A stretch of 64,000 nt of DNA from Pelobates cultripes. Its lineage: Eukaryota > Chordata > Amphibia > Anura > Pelobatidae. The translations under genes were made by a program, and so were the position numbers. Position 1 is the first letter of the stretch; each line of letters starts with the position of its first letter. Positions 32,609-43,874 of this stretch are shown here, piece by piece. The notes under the pieces were generated by a model. The model was given only the letters and a program-made list of their open reading frames with translations, made no database searches and was not told the DNA's origin. Location of the stretch: positions 134,990,430-135,054,429 of the forward strand of contig OW240916.1 in assembly GCA_933207985.1 (NCBI GenBank). The letters run 5' to 3'.

Positions 32609-34734
32609 CAGTTAGGACCAGAAATATTTGAACACCAATATAATTTTCATAATTTTGACTGTGTACTTCACCACAATAGATTTGAAATCAAACAGTCAAG
32701 ATGCAATTGAAGTGCAGACTTTCAACTTTAAAGGGACACTATAGTCACCAGAACAACTACAGCTTATTGAATTTGTCCTGGTGAGTAGAATCATTACCTT
32801 CAGGCTTTTTGCTGTAAACACTGTCTTTTCAGAGAAAAAGCAGTGTTTACATTACAGCCTAGTGATAACTTCACTGGCCACTCCTCAGATAGCTGTTAGA
32901 GATCCTTCCTGGGTCATGGCTGCCTAAAATGCACCCAAACATTCAGTGTCTCCTCCCTCTGCATGCAGACACTGAACTTTCCTCATAGAGATTCATTGAT
33001 TCAATGCATCTCTATAAGGAGATGCTGATTGGCCAGGGCTGTGTTTGAATCATGCTTGCTCTGCCCCTGATCTGCCTCTTTGTCAGTCTCAGTCAATCCT
33101 ATGGGGAAGCATTGTGATTGGATCAAGCTACCACTTTTGAGGATGTCAGCAGGCTGCTTGTTTTTCTGAGTCTAACAGCATGCAGAGTTGCAGCTTCAGG
33201 CTTGAATACAGTAAGATTTTTTACTATATTTATGGAGGCATGTTGGGCCCAAGGGGGCTAGATGGTGGTTTTAACACTATAGGGCAGGAATACATGTTTG
33301 TGTTCCTGACCCTATAGTGATCCTTTAATTCAAGAGGTGGAACAAAAATATCATATGAAACATTTAGAAACCATTTTCATACACAGTCCCCTTATTTCAG
33401 GAGCTCAAATGCAACTGGGCAAATTGACACAATCATAAATAAAATGTTAATTTTTAATAATTTGTCGAGGCAGTGAGTGCTTGAAGTCTAACGCATGGAC
33501 ATCACCAAACGCTGGGTTTCCTCCTTTGTGATGCTTTGCCAGGCCGTTACTGCTGCTGTCTTCAGTTGTTGTTTGTTCATGGGTATTTCTGCCATAAATT
33601 TTGTCTTCAGCAAGTGAAAAGCATGCTTGATTGGGCTGAGATCAGGTGATTGACTTGGCCATTGCAGAATATTCCACTTCTTTGTCTTAAAAAACTCCTG
33701 GGTTGCTTTTGCAGTATGTTTTGGGTCATTGTCCATCTGTAAAGTGGATCTCGGTTCAATCAACTTTGCTGAATTTGGCTAAATCTGAGAAGACAATATA
33801 TCCCCATATACTTCATAATTTATCTGGCTGCTTCTGTCTTCTGTCACATCATCAATAAACAATAGTGACCCAGTGCCATTGGAAGCCCATGCCTCCACCG
33901 TGTTTTACAGATGATGTGGCATGCTTCTGATCATGAGCTGTTCCAAGCCTCCTCCATACTTTTTTTTTCTTCCCATCATTCAGGTACAAGCTGATCTTTG
34001 TTTTCCGCCCAAGAATGCAGTTCCAGAACTGGGCTTTTGACAAAGTTAAATCTATTCTGTAATTGCTTTTGTGAAGTCTTCTCTTTATGGCAAACTTGGA
34101 TAATGTGTCTACCTCCTGCCTACTTTCACTTGGCTGGATGTTGTGAAGGGGTTTTTCTTTACCATGGAAAGGATCCTACGATCATCCACCACTGTTGTTT
34201 TCCTTGGACATCCAGGCCTTTTGTGTTGCAGAGATCACCAGTGCGTTTTTTTTTCTCAAAATGTACTAAACTGTTGATTTGGCCACTCCTAATTTTTCTA
34301 GCTATCTCTCTGACGGATTTTGTTTGCAACCTAAGGATGGCCTGTTTCACTTGCATTTAGAGATTTTTGACTGCATGTTGTGGGTTTACAGCAACTGCTT
34401 CCAAATACGAATGCCACACTTGGGAATCCACTCCAGATCTTTTACCTGCTTCATTGATGAAGAAATGAGGGAATTGCCTACATTTGTCCATGAAACAACT
34501 TTTGAGTCAATTGTCCAATTACTTTTGGTCTCTTGAAAAAGAGGAGGCTACATATTAAAGAGCTGTAATTCCTAAACCCTTCCTCCACTTTTGATGTGAA
34601 TACCATCAAATTAAAGCTGTGAGACTGCACTTTAAGCCCATATTCATTATTTAACTGTAGCTTGAATTTATTTTAATAAACAGACAAAATAACAAAACTT
34701 GTGTCAGTGTCCAAATATTTTTCGGACTCAACTG
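32609..34734 (-). mobile_element. Tc1-type transposon (inactive), carrying an inserted MITE
   Basis: The termini CAGTTAGGACCAGAAATATT and (reverse) CAGTTGAGTCCGAAAAATAT are inverted repeats, each flanked by TA. On the minus strand broken transposase pieces occur in order. An N-terminal helix-turn-helix (34356-34159) is followed by KISLYLNDGKKKKVWRRLGT with SSVKHGGG (34043-33852). The last is QMDNDPKHTAKATQEFF to WPSQSPDLSPIKHAF (33763-33488), where the usual IEH is IKH, a changed catalytic position. Frameshifts separate the pieces. The T2 MITE at 32728-33328 interrupts the end. Confidence 0.9.
32728..33328. mobile_element. T2-type MITE (family A) inside the Tc1 element
   Basis: 601 bp, TTAAAGGGACACTATAGTCA ... 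CTGACCCTATAGTGATCCTTTAA. It is the inverse orientation of 6647-7227 and is flanked by TTAA. Confidence 0.88.
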
Positions 34735-34925
34735 TATGTGATTCATGTGTATAAAATGTATATGCTGAATGTATGCAGATTATTTGTGCTGCATGTATAC
34801 AGAATGTATGTGCTGCATGTATATAGAATATGTAATGCATGTAAATAGGATGCATGTGCTGCATGTGTATAAAATGTACGTGATATACACAGCATGTATG
34901 TAGAATGAAAGCGATATACACAGGA

Positions 34926-36430
34926 TTGCAAACTAGAGAGCGATCTTCTAAGTAGCCGATAGATTAAAATTAAGAAAGCAATTTACTTAATTTTGATATT
35001 TCAACTGTCAAGTATAAAGCTCCCCAATTTAACACCCTCATGTGGAATGGTCATCTTAAGGATACCAAATTAGGACGATATCTTCTAAACACAACAACTC
35101 CCTAATTTGGCACCCATAATTATGGCACTTAAGAGGTCATGGTGCCTGGAATGTGCAGTGTTTTCCTATGAAACTCGGCAGATACTAAGTTTAACCCCTA
35201 CATTCTGTATATATCCAGCATGCACATTCTATATACATTTCATTTAGACAAGATAAAAAAACATACAAACACAATAACCTCTTGAGCCTCAATGTTTCCC
35301 TGTGCATTGGACCATCCACCTGTCCACATGCTGAACAAAATTCAGTATGTTGAAGAATTATATTTTTATTTACAAACTGGGTAGATGCATATCTGAGGGA
35401 TATCTGTTTGCAGAAATGATAGAGAGTGCATGTTTACAGACATCACGGTGGAAGGGTGCATGTATATGAACATGTATGAGAATGAGTGTGTCTTCATGTA
35501 TGTGGGTTAAGGTGTGGGTGCCAGAATGTATGTATGAGAATGAGTAGATACATGGAAATGCACCCACTAAAACCAGTTGATTAATTCATCAGTTAGTAAA
35601 ATGAAAAAAAAAAAAAAAAACAGCAAAGCCTGAAAATACACACCAGCAAAATCTATGGGGCCCTAGCAGAGCCTACAAAGTGGATTTGGAGTCACACTGG
35701 GAAAAAGCCTGGATAAAGGAATGTGATTTTACAACGTTACAACAGCTGTCTGTCTGTTGTGCATCTTTAGTCTAAGCTTGTGAAGGAACTATACAAATTA
35801 GCCAATGTCGAATTCTTACTGCAGGCCCTATGACCAAGGGTTGCTCTCTTATTTGTGACGGATATTTATCTAATTAACTCTATGCAAGCAAACAATGCTC
35901 TTTTATTTTAAATACTGTGCCAACCCAAAACCTCACTTTAAGAAAAATGATACAGAACAAGGTTAATGACTGGAATTATATAAAATGATACTTATAGGTC
36001 AGTCTAGGACAGCAGGAAATATACAGTTTAAAGGGAGATGATCACATATTTGATACTAAAAATACATAAATTAATCAGCTATATATTATCACTTGCTTTT
36101 GTATGTTAAAGATACATCAGAGGGGGCCAACGTAACTACCCTTTTTAAATTAAATTGATAATGGTTTAAAAATAGGCAAACTATTAAATTCATTTCATTA
36201 TTAATTTTCTACTTATTCTGCTAATATATTACACAAAGATAAGCAGCAAGCAGACTTCTCACAGGCAGGAGAGGCTCTAAGAATCAAGTCACTCATTCTG
36301 ACCTATAGAGGGGTTTCTTTCCAAAGAACCTACCCTGTAAGCCTCAATCCTTGCCTCTGGTGTTGCACACGTGCGCTCTTATATACAATCATTGTCCACA
36401 ACATATGCATGCCTCGGCCAGGTTATAACC
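34926..36430 (-). other. dock8 intron 2, no gene seen
   Basis: AT-rich. A short (ATGTATGAGAATGAGT)-like repeat at about 35455-35560 and an A18-type run near 35603. No exon, RNA gene or transposon ORF recognised. Confidence 0.4.
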
Positions 36431-36431
36431 A

Positions 36432-36532
36432 AGATGTTGTGAACTAAATATTCCCTGATGCTTTGCAAGCGTTAAGGCGGTAAGAGAATTATAGGAGATA
36501 TAGCCCACAACATCTGGAGTGCTGAAGGTTTA
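36432..36532. repeat. Palindromic MITE, third copy
   Basis: GATGTTGTGAACTAAATATT / CCCTGATGCTTTGCAAGC is mirrored by GGAGATATAGCCCACAACAT. Same family as 14826 and 15483, more diverged. Confidence 0.6.
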
Positions 36533-36712
36533 CTTACCCCTGGCCAAGACTAATTACAGAGTAATACTCTTTTGCTGCTCCGTCTTATTAACAAGTCTCT
36601 TTTTTCTTATCTGCTTAATCGTGATGCCTTTTACCTGTTAGTTATCTGCTCCTCTGTGTCTCAATGGACAATCAGTGCTTAAGATGAGAGGAAGCACTAT
36701 AAGCAACAAAAC

Positions 36713-36990
36713 ATTATTTAGCTTAGTGTATTTGTTTTGGTGTATAGATCATACCCCCACAGTCTAACTGCTCAATTAACATAGAATGTGACGGATAAGA
36801 ACCATTCGGCCCATCTAGTCTGCCCATTTGGGAGTTAAATCACTTTGTTTATGCAGCCCTAGCCACACCTCCCTGCCTGTGGCCTTCACAGTCTTCCTAC
36901 ACATTTCCTCTAATGAGAAATTGAATGTTTAAACTTCCTTTATTGCACAGTATGTTTCATTTAGAATTTCTAATCTCCTGCTCTGTTTAT
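36713..36990. repeat. Dispersed repeat with an internal CR1-like 3' end
   Basis: The flanks (TGTATAGATCATACCCCCAC and GAGTTAAATCACTTTGTTTA) match 345-600. The middle (about 36778-36828) is the reverse of a CR1-type 3' end (AGAATGTGACGGATAAGAAC / CATTCGGCCCATCTAGTCTG). A short LINE end inserted into an older repeat is the simplest reading. Confidence 0.5.
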
Positions 36991-37026
36991 AGTCTGCTAG
37001 AACCTGTAGGAACCTCCTGGGTCTGA

Positions 37027-37426
37027 TTAAAGGAACACTATAGGCACCTAGACAAATTCCTGTCAATGAAGTGGTCTGGAAGCCAAGTTCACCCCCATTC
37101 CTTTTACTGAAAAGCTGAAACCAATGCTGTTCAACATGACAGCGGTTCCGTAAAACACTGCAACTTTAATTAGATGGTCTGAAGACACCTGTCTATAAAT
37201 ATTGCCAATTTTTAGAAACTGCAATAATTGCACTGCAGGGATTACTCCACTAGAGGCGCTTCCAGGTCTCCAACGACATTGGATGGGAACCTCTGTGCTG
37301 TAAAGAGATAAGTATATTTGTTTTTTTAACCCTTTCATCATGGTGAAGGTAACCCATACAGTTAAGGATAGGGACACTGTAACGTTGGAACACGTTTGTA
37401 TTCCCAACACTATAATGTTCTTTTAA
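37027..37426. mobile_element. T2-type MITE
   Basis: 400 bp, TTAAAGGAACACTATAGGCA ... CACTATAATGTTCTTTTAA with TTAA at both ends. The interior differs from families A and B. Confidence 0.75.
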
Positions 37427-38446
37427 CTCAAAAATAGCAGGGAATTAAGTAGTGAGGCATCAGGGACATGATCTATACACTAAAACAGCTTCATTAATCT
37501 AAAGTTGTTTAGGTGCATAGAGTATCCCTTGAAACATATTCCTTGTACATTGTTTATTAGACATTTTATCTTTTTGTGAATTATTGTACCATTTTTAAAT
37601 TAACCCTTTTAACTTTTTGAATTCATAATAATGAACAGGAAGTAGGTGGAAGTAAGTGCTTAAAAAGATTACATAGAAAAGACGATCACGTATTTAATGA
37701 ATCACTTTAAAGTGAAAAAAAAATGTAACTAACCTATTCTCCAAATTAAAACCTGAACAGAGCATTTTAAGCACAAAAAAGGACCAGTTCTATCAAACTG
37801 CCGCATGCAGAGGCAAAAATGAGGAGGATGAGAGCATTTTGGTCTCCCTTTTTTTTAACACACTTAGTGCATCAGATATAAAAAGTTAATTATTGTGTGC
37901 ATATTGACATAGCATAGTTAGCTATGCATTTTAAGTTCCCCACAAAATTGGATTTAATTTGCAAGTGCAATTAAATATGAGACTCATTAAACATCCAACT
38001 GTAGTGAATTGAAAACAGAATTTTAAACATTAGGTAAAAGGGGTTGATTTGAAAAACCTCTCATACTCCGTCACATTTTGTCTATTTCAGGCTGAATTTT
38101 GCATTACAGTTTCAACTCTACTACGATTTAATGTTTAGGAAAAAAAGCCCACTTAAAAAAAATCCCTGACATTTGAAAATATAGAAATTAGCAAAGTAAA
38201 AACAAAGAAAGCAATTTTACTATAACATGCATCTAGATTTCCTGTCCCATTTAATCTATATTTTATGCAGCAATATTATGGTCAACATTTAACAATAACT
38301 GCACTAGCCTCTATGCAAGATTACAGGCACTTACAAAAATTTGTAAGCGTTTGAAGTACCAAATCTATAATAAATATATATTCCTACATACTAGCAGCAA
38401 ATAAATATGAATTATCTTATGTGAAGAACCCATAACACATGCATAC
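37427..38446 (-). other. dock8 intron 2, no gene seen
   Basis: AT-rich intron without recognisable features, directly next to the promoter-like segment at 38447. Confidence 0.4.
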
Positions 38447-38515
38447 CTTCCTGAAATGCAGCTTGCGGGGAGTATAGAGCCGTAACAGGCACCTTTCAAA
38501 ATGGCGGCTACAGGA
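38447..38515 (-). promoter_or_regulatory. Candidate alternative first exon or promoter of dock8
   Basis: In an AT-rich intron this short GC-richer segment holds AAAATGGCGGC (a YY1-type motif, 38498-38508) and an adjacent ACAGGAAAT (ETS-like) on the plus strand. On the minus strand it ends in a good donor (CAGGAAG then GTATGC). It lies between dock8 exons 2 and 3, where human DOCK8 has alternative starts that begin translation at the methionine in exon 3. Unproven. Confidence 0.25.
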
Positions 38516-38944
38516 AATTCTGATTGTGGTTTGACTGATTATGAAAATAAAAGAACAAGGCTGAAAGACGAAAGGAAACAAACACCTTGCCACAGACTTT
38601 CTGTTTAAGGAAGTTAATGAAATGACAACAATTCAAGAAAAAAAAGGAAGTATCGGAAACCCTATTTTAAAGCCTGCTGCGTTACCTCATGCAGATAAGC
38701 ATTGACATTTAGAAGCGCATATATATATATATGCATGGGTTCCTTAAAAATAACCAGAATAATGATCACGACCAATGATCCTGACATGGGAATGCCCAAA
38801 TGTCTATAGTTCAGTTCAGTTTTGTTGTCTTATCTTTACCTAAACGGAGTCTGTAACGCAAGGGTTTCCAACCTAGCATGTGGGGCAAATATAAACAAAG
38901 CAATTTAAGCGTTTTATTTATAAATGGAGAAGATACAATGAAAC

Positions 38945-39027
38945 AAATACAATAACATCTAGCAGGCACACAAGATAAAGTACAAGTTAAAATCTATTCA
39001 TTTTTACTAATATGTTTCTTTTTGAAG
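38945..39027 (+). repeat. Left copy of an 83-89-bp duplication flanking the CR1-like LINE
   Basis: AATACAATAACATCTAGCAG through CTTTTTGAAG matches 52499-52587 with scattered differences. The LINE body begins right after this copy and ends right before the other, so the pair looks like an old, long target-site duplication. Confidence 0.7.
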
Positions 39028-39168
39028 GACAAGGTGAGGGCTGATATAAAAGGAGTTGTTGTTGGGGGATTCTATCTTAAGAGGTGTGGAGCTGGACAAT
39101 AGCGATCTTGTGAGATGTCTTCCTGGAGCTACTGCTCAAAAGAGACAGGAGACGTATTTGTAATATTG

Positions 39169-39489
39169 TTAAAGGACCACTATAGTGCCAGGAAAACACT
39201 TGTTTTCCTGGCACTATAGTGCCCTGAGGGTGCCCCCACCCTCAGGGTCCCCCTCCCGCCCGGCTCTCCTATGGACGCTGGCGTGCTGTCACTGTGAAAA
39301 TCACAGTGAGAAGCACGCAAGCGCCTCTAGTGGCTGTCAATGAGACAGCCACTAGAGGCTTTGGGGGAAGGCTTAACCCATTCATAAACGCTATGTTTAT
39401 AAAAAAAAATGGGTTAACCCTAGCTGGACCTGGCACCCAGACCACTTCATTAAGCTGAAGTGGTCTGGGTGCCTAGAGTGGTCCTTTAA
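39169..39489. mobile_element. T2-type MITE (family B, intact)
   Basis: 321 bp, TTAAAGGACCACTATAGTGC ... GTGCCTAGAGTGGTCCTTTAA, with TTAA on both sides and a strong terminal hairpin (AGTGCCAGGAAAACACTTGT / TTTCCTGGCACT). It splits the esterase ORF1 of the LINE. Confidence 0.9.
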
Positions 39490-39660
39490 GCAATCAAAGC
39501 AGGAAGGGGAATTAGATGTTCTAGTCCATCTAGGGACAAATGATTTGGCTTGTAATGAGGTTTCTGAGGTAAAGGAAGGGTTTTGTGTTCTTGCCAATGA
39601 TATATGGCAGGTTCCTTCCACACTGTCATTCTCTGAAGTTCTGCCTGTGCATAACATTCA

Positions 39661-40286
39661 GAATGCCGGGCGGGCGGACACATAAAGAGCAGTCTCATGA
39701 GGTTTGATGGAGTGGAGGTTTGTGGGTAAGTAAAAGGTTAATGTGCAGAGGTAGCGCGAGCTAGGTGTTAGGCGCAGGGCAGCGCGTGTGGCTGGTATCT
39801 GCGGGAAGCTCGCGCTCAGGTAAAGGTTAAATGCGGCGCAAGCCACCTAGCAGTGGGAACCGCAGGGGTATACATTTAGAGGCGCCAATTTAGCTCAGCT
39901 TCTGCCAGAACAAAATTTCAAGTATTACGCTGAAGTCCCATCCACCCTCCCCTTTTTCTTTCAGGAATCCTGTCATGACTTTATTATGGGATATAAGTCA
40001 CCCTCCTGGGCATCACAGGAGGGTGGATTTGGTTTATTTGGTTGGAAAGATATATTAATGGTTTCTGGGTTTAAAGGGTGGAACCTGGAAATGGTTAATG
40101 GTTATTTGGTTTGCTTTTAAAGTTATAGTTGTTATTATTATGATTATGGATGTTTAAATCAGAATTGTGAAATCCGTAATAAAAGTCATGGATATTCGGC
40201 AAACGTTTTCAATTTATAAAAATAAATAAACAAACAGTTAAAGGAAGAAATTGTGCTTTATTTATACTATGTATCATTACGAATGC
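39661..40286. mobile_element. Unclassified 626-bp insertion with 8-bp flanking repeats
   Basis: AACATTCA occurs immediately before (39653-39660) and after (40287-40294), and the LINE esterase frame resumes afterwards. The left half is GC-rich (GCGCGAGCTAGG, GCAGCGCGTG), unlike its surroundings. An internal inverted repeat CCACCCTCC ... GGAGGGTGG is present near 39950-40025. An 8-bp duplication fits hAT-type elements, but the termini are not clearly inverted. Confidence 0.5.
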
Positions 40287-40576
40287 AACATTCAAACCCC
40301 ATGACAGGCTGATGCGTGTTAGGGACTTTAACATGTGGCTTAGTGAATGGTGTCGGGAGCAAGGATTTTGTTTTAATTCTCATGGTAGTTCTATTTGGAA
40401 TAGAAATAAACTGTACAATAAAGATGGTTTGCATCTTTCTCAAAAGGGAACAAATGTTCTCAGCGAGCAGTTCAGAGGTTTTTCTAAGAAGTATTTAAAC
40501 TAGGAGGGGTGAGTATTTAAACTAGGAGGGGTGATAAAACATCAATTCAATTACCCCCCCAAAACAAGGACAGAAG

Positions 40577-40842
40577 GTGCCTTTAGACAGTGTGTTAAAA
40601 AATTATAAGCTTAGAGTCATGTCTACAAATGCTCGCAGTTTAGGGAATAAGATCCATGAACTTATGGCAATAATGACAACATATAATGTAGATTTAGTCA
40701 CTGTTACCGAGACATGGTATAATGAGAAAAATGACTGGGATATAGCAATACCAGGCTACTCTTTATATAGAAAAGACAGAGAAGGCAAAAAAGGGGGAGA
40801 GATGGCCCTGTATGTGAAGCATAGCATAAAATCTAGCCTAAT
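40577..40842 (+). pseudogene. CR1-like LINE ORF2, endonuclease N-terminal part
   Basis: The reading STNARSLGNKIHELMAIM, VDLVTVTETWYNEK and GGEMALYVKHSIKSSL shows the start of an APE-type endonuclease (NARS and TETW motifs). It is cut by insertion of the L1/Tx1 element at 40843 and resumes after 48604. Confidence 0.85.
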
Positions 40843-40944
40843 GGGGGGGCGTGGCCGACCGGACATGGAGTAGGTCGCATACACACGAGGCTCTGCAATC
40901 CCGGCCCCTAAAGCCCCTTATCATTAGCACCCCGGCAGCCAAAC

Positions 40945-42012
40945 ATGGGGAAATCTAAGCGCCTGGCGACCCCTGGACCCTCAGGGTCGGCATCACCGAG
41001 GCGTCCGGCGGGCCCCATGGACGGATTCCTATCAACCCCCGACAGCCTGAGACCCATGCGCCCGACAGACAATATGGCGCCGGACTCGCCGGGCGCCGGC
41101 AGCACGACAGACTCTCATGCAGGATCGATGCAAATGGACACATTAACACAAATTTCGGCAGAACTAGCCACAATTGCCTCAAACATGCTGACCAAGGCTG
41201 ATAAAACAGCTCTGGTGCAAGAAATGAGAGCAGCCATACGAGAAGAGATCCAGGAGGTGCGGAGTGATCTTAACGCCCTGGAGCAACGAGTTACTGAATT
41301 GGAAGCAGATTGCCTGCAGGCATCCCAACATTCCCAGGCAGCGGATAACGCCACCTCAAGGCAAGGCACGGTGCTTCTGGACCTGAGGAGACAGGTTGAA
41401 GATCTAGACAACCGCGGACGCCGTAATAATATCCGCGTGAGGGGTCTAGCTGAACAAGCCGGTGAGGACCTTATAACTATACTGACGCAGCTTTTTACGC
41501 AAATACTGGGGGAGGAAGCCCCTGACACCTACCATATTGAAAGAGCACATAGAGCCCTTTGCCCCCCAAGAGCCGACGGTCTCCCCAGAGACGTCATATG
41601 CTGCCTCTTATCTTTTCAACTGAAAGAGGCCATCATGCGGGCAGCTAGGACGCAGACAGTCACCTTCATGGACGCGCAGATCTCACTATTTCAAGACCTG
41701 TCCCACCTGACGCTCGAAGCTCGGAGAGCTCTGAGGCCACTTACCCGTCTACTGCAAGACAGACGGATCCCTTACAAATGGGGCCACCCATTCAGCCTGC
41801 AAGCCCGGAAAGACAACTCCTGGCGTACAATGCGATGGCCGAATGATGTACCTGGTTTCCTCCGAGCCCTAGATTTACCGGCGGTAGCGATACCCAACTG
41901 GATCCTCATGGGCCCACCGCAACAAGCCACAGAACCTGTCAGACAACCACCAGCAGGCAATGGACGGGGCCGACCCCCAAGAAGAGGAGGTCCAGATGGC
42001 CCGGAGGAATAG
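40945..42012 (+). CDS. L1/Tx1 ORF1 protein (RNA-binding chaperone)
   Basis: 355 codons from ATG 40945, uninterrupted. Residues 1-60 are Pro/Ser/Arg-rich and basic. About 65-155 are a long heptad coiled coil (trimerisation in the L1 family) ending LDLRRQVEDLDN. RRNNIRVRG (159-167) opens the RRM-like domain, followed by GLPRDVICCLLSFQLKEAIM and a C-terminal domain with RIPYKWGHPFSLQ. The extreme C-terminus is Gly/Arg/Pro-rich (GNGRGRPPRRGG), which may bind nucleic acid. Function by family: binds LINE RNA and forms the RNP with ORF2p. A dead relative lies at 9509-11835. Confidence 0.92.
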   Translation: MGKSKRLATPGPSGSASPRRPAGPMDGFLSTPDSLRPMRPTDNMAPDSPGAGSTTDSHAGSMQMDTLTQISAELATIASNMLTKADKTALVQEMRAAIREEIQEVRSDLNALEQRVTELEADCLQASQHSQAADNATSRQGTVLLDLRRQVEDLDNRGRRNNIRVRGLAEQAGEDLITILTQLFTQILGEEAPDTYHIERAHRALCPPRADGLPRDVICCLLSFQLKEAIMRAARTQTVTFMDAQISLFQDLSHLTLEARRALRPLTRLLQDRRIPYKWGHPFSLQARKDNSWRTMRWPNDVPGFLRALDLPAVAIPNWILMGPPQQATEPVRQPPAGNGRGRPPRRGGPDGPEE

Positions 42013-43874
42013 AGCTTTCAAGCGCCCAGATCATGCTAACCCTGAGGACTAAGACCACCTGACCAGTCGGAGGCAGGCCCGCGGGACCTGGCATACCACT
42101 CCTCCGACCATCAACACCCAGGACTTGGCTGAACAGCTGCCAATAGTGGTATGTACCCCACATCACTACCATATAGACACTCCCGGCTCGCCCCGGGGTT
42201 CTCACTGGCCCTTTAGACATTGAATACCAGGTTTCCCACTCGCCACAAGCCCACGCCCTGGGTTTCTGGTTGCTGTGCTCCCCTGGCCTAGGACTAACAA
42301 GGCCGAGCTACACGGGCAGGGTGCAACGACAAGGGGTGGGAAAGACTTGTTTGGGAGGGGGGACCAGGCCACGAACCCTGCCCATTCCCACCCTGGATCA
42401 CAGCTCATCAGGCTGCAGACAAGCGGCCCATAAGCCTGGACACAACATTGGCGCAGGGGCACAGGTATAGCGCCCACATTGATACGTCCTGAGACTCACA
42501 ATCTCGGTGGTATCTGACCGGTCCCCTTGGGTCATCGAGTTACCTGTGCGGTGGGAGGGGATGGATCCGGGAGGGGAGCTGGGAAGGGAGGCCCACCTGA
42601 CGTGGAGAATGCGTCCACGAACCCTGACAAGTGAGGATGTGCTCTGACAGACCCAGATATAGGGAGCCACGGAGACCCATAACTTCCACTAACTAGGCCC
42701 ACTCAAGAGACCAAGGACGGACATGAGACCTGGACGCATGCTAGCCACCCCGGGGAGCACAGGGGGCCCGGCGGGTATCAGGCAAGCCCAAAAGTAGGGA
42801 CACATTGCAGTGATGGAAGGGGGCAGCACCGGTCTGGAAGGTAGATGAGGTTCAATAGGGGGACGCGGTAGGGAGACCCAGGGGTGAGCGCTCGGTTGCT
42901 TTAGGCCTCAACATCTTGGGTGACCCAGGAGGCTCGCGGGACAATGCCAAAGATTATATCTCACACTACTAAGGTTAGCCACCACGGGGAACCTAGGTGG
43001 GGGAGGGGTGACCGGGAGTGGGTAGGCGCCCATAGAAGGACACAGAGCTTAGAGAGGCTTCTGACGGATTCATGGGGACATACTGAATAGCTTACTGGCA
43101 CTAAGATGTCAAACCGTTAGTTTATTACCCCAATAGAACCCCCATACGCAAAACTGCTTTAGCTACGGTCCAACAGGGGGAGGTCAGACGGATGTCTGGG
43201 GGTGAATGTGTACCCAGGGGGGAATGCGAGGCAATGGGAGGCCTCTAAACTGGCCCTCAGGGTAATGCTGATCTGTTTAAAGTAATTAAGCCGTTGATTT
43301 TGTTAGAATGTAACTCCAGTTAAACCATCTTATGCAAACACACTTCTGTTAAAAATTGACTATTTAACTATTTGTTCTGTCTTAATACCGTGCAATCCAC
43401 AGAAGAGATGTTCAGTCACATACATACCTCCCCTAGGCTCAGGGACAATGAGCAACTCAACTGAGCCGGACGTGTGCAGCAGCCTCACGACTTTTGACAC
43501 CTCACACTTCAAACCGGCCACCACGGCCCTGCGCAGCGGACCCTATTTGTAAATTTGATCGAGCCCGGGGACCTCACTGACGGGGCACATATACCCTGGT
43601 CCACCGGACCGATATAGGGTCATAGTTGTCTACTTCTACCAGACACTTTCCAATACCCCCAGCCCAGACTGACATTCCTGATTGACTTTTACTGACTGAC
43701 TCACATAACTACCTTACATTCCTTCCCCCTCTCTCCCCCCCCCCTTCTCTTTCCCCCCCTCTATTATCCTTTCGGACAATCTCTGTCACCACCCCCCCCT
43801 CCCCTTAATACACTTCTCATTCAGGCTTTCCCCCGGATCCCTCCCCTCCCGCTACACCCACGCGCTCCGCAGCA
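42013..43874 (+). other. L1/Tx1 inter-ORF spacer
   Basis: 1862 bp without a long ORF, G/A-rich at first (GGGAGGGGTGACCGGGAG-like runs). Before ORF2 it ends in a 140-bp pyrimidine tract (about 43725-43865, CCCCTCTCTCCCCCCCCCC). This is far longer than mammalian L1 spacers. It could hold an internal promoter or ribosome-entry signal, or be family-specific untranslated sequence. Not resolvable here. Confidence 0.6.

Larger units (their letters stand above)
32446..34925 (+). repeat. ATGTAT/GCTGCATGTA minisatellite split by a transposon
   Basis: Units of about 22-26 bp resembling GTGCTGCATGTATATAGAAT occupy 32446-32607 and resume at 34735-34925. The Tc1 element at 32609-34734 sits between the two halves, so it inserted into one array. 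Confidence 0.7.
39028..40573 (+). pseudogene. CR1-like LINE ORF1 with SGNH esterase domain, interrupted
   Basis: The plus-strand reading has VVVGDSILRGVELDNS (block with the catalytic Ser, about 39055-39105). After the MITE at 39169-39489 comes LDVLVHLGTNDLACNEV (GTND block, about 39510-39560). After another insertion (39661-40286) comes LYNKDGLHLSQKGTNVLS (DxxH block, 40411-40464). These are the three hallmark SGNH/GDSL esterase blocks found in CR1-type LINE ORF1 proteins. It is 5'-truncated: no PHD or N-terminal part is seen before 39028. Confidence 0.75.

Noticed and set aside
41115..41528. Long antisense ORFs within L1/Tx1 ORF1 and ORF2 (also 43880-44398)
   Set aside because: Shadows of the GC-richer LINE coding strand with no domain.
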